Assembly: GCA_013398295.1 (NCBI GenBank)
Contig: VZSF01005687.1
Span: forward strand, 849,550-913,549
DNA: 64,000 nucleotides
Origin: Chionis minor
Taxonomy: Eukaryota; Chordata; Aves; Charadriiformes; Chionididae
Direction: 5' to 3'
In this document: positions 63,601 through 64,000 of the stretch, in pieces
How positions within the stretch are numbered: position 1 is the stretch's first letter
Layout of the letters: each line of letters starts with the position of its first letter
Translations under genes and position numbers: made by a program
The notes under the pieces: generated by a model
Told to the model about the DNA's origin: nothing
The model's database searches: none
Seen by the model: the letters and a program-made list of their open reading frames with translations, nothing else

Positions 63601-64000
63601 ATTACTAAAGCACTGTGATTTTATTTTTCTAGTGCCAGAATACAGTGGGAACACAAGCCCCAGTGATTTAGAATAATAAGGCATATATTCTTAAATTTGA
63701 ACTGAAAATCATTCATTGAATTTATAAGCACTGGCAGAAAATGGGATGAAGGCAACGTATGCTTATAAAACAGTATCATGCCACACTAGTATATTTTCCA
63801 AAGGACAGAGGAAAGGGCACATCTTGGCTTTTGTCACTTATTTGTTAGCTACAATGCTAACATTCAGGCATGGAGAAATACAGCTCAGTGAAATTATTAT
63901 AGATTACATTATTGTTCAAGCCATTATGGGAAAACAGACCGTATATGGGTTTGTTTATAAAGCCTAAAAGTATCACCCACAAAATCAAGAAGGAACCATT
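57641..64000. other. Unique non-coding sequence, no gene seen
   Basis: About 6.4 kb to the window end. A 33-bp imperfect tandem duplication with shared core GAACATCTTTCATCA lies at about 59255-59311. Short A-runs occur (for example 62888-62898). Open frames reach 117 codons (59394-59747) without recognisable protein character. No repeat family is seen. Confidence 0.55.
59255..59311. repeat. Short imperfect tandem duplication (33-bp period)
   Basis: The core GAACATCTTTCATCA occurs twice, each preceded by TGCAC, at a spacing of 33 bases. Fewer than two full units are present. Confidence 0.7.

Noticed and set aside
1..64000. CRISPR array, operon, phage or bacterial mobile system
   Set aside because: No regularly spaced repeats, no dense coding and no ribosome-binding sites; the sequence is a vertebrate nuclear region.

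Overview
The window looks like a non-coding stretch of a bird nuclear genome, intergenic or deep-intronic. It is AT-rich with short low-complexity runs. Its only abundant interspersed repeat is the CR1 LINE, in many 5'-truncated copies; the best preserved end in degenerate ATTCTRTG-type tails. No mammalian-type SINE or L1 is visible. The CR1 load and style fit a bird best, but a crocodilian or turtle cannot be excluded from sequence alone. I find no intact protein-coding gene, rRNA, tRNA or CRISPR array.

Layout: 1-6.9 kb is unique sequence with one exon-like patch on the minus strand (4658-4848). CR1 copies follow at about 6.9-7.6 kb (-), 9.7 kb (-, doubtful), 16.4 kb (-), 16.9-18.7 kb (-, old, interrupted), 19.4-20.2 kb (+, best open frame), 28.0-28.5 kb (+), 29.6-31.0 kb (-), 36.0-37.7 kb (-), 39.0-39.4 kb (-, old), 46.6 kb (-, scrap), 50.0-50.5 kb (-) and 56.2-57.6 kb (-). 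Between them lies unique sequence holding homopolymer runs, a few minisatellites and microsatellites, and short palindromes. From 57.6 kb to the end nothing stands out.

The assembly carries two single-N joins, at 30209 and 37896. Each is flanked by a near-exact duplication of the same sequence (386 bp and about 70 bp). These read as contig ends that overlap but were not merged, not as biology.

The CR1 copies differ in age. Four retain the reverse-transcriptase catalytic box, and each is visibly dead: FADD right after a stop codon, FAAD, FGGN and FIDN. The most distinctive local structure is a pentanucleotide array at 35873-35960, directly on the 3' tail of a CR1 copy. I found no convincing undescribed system; the findings are leads of modest weight.
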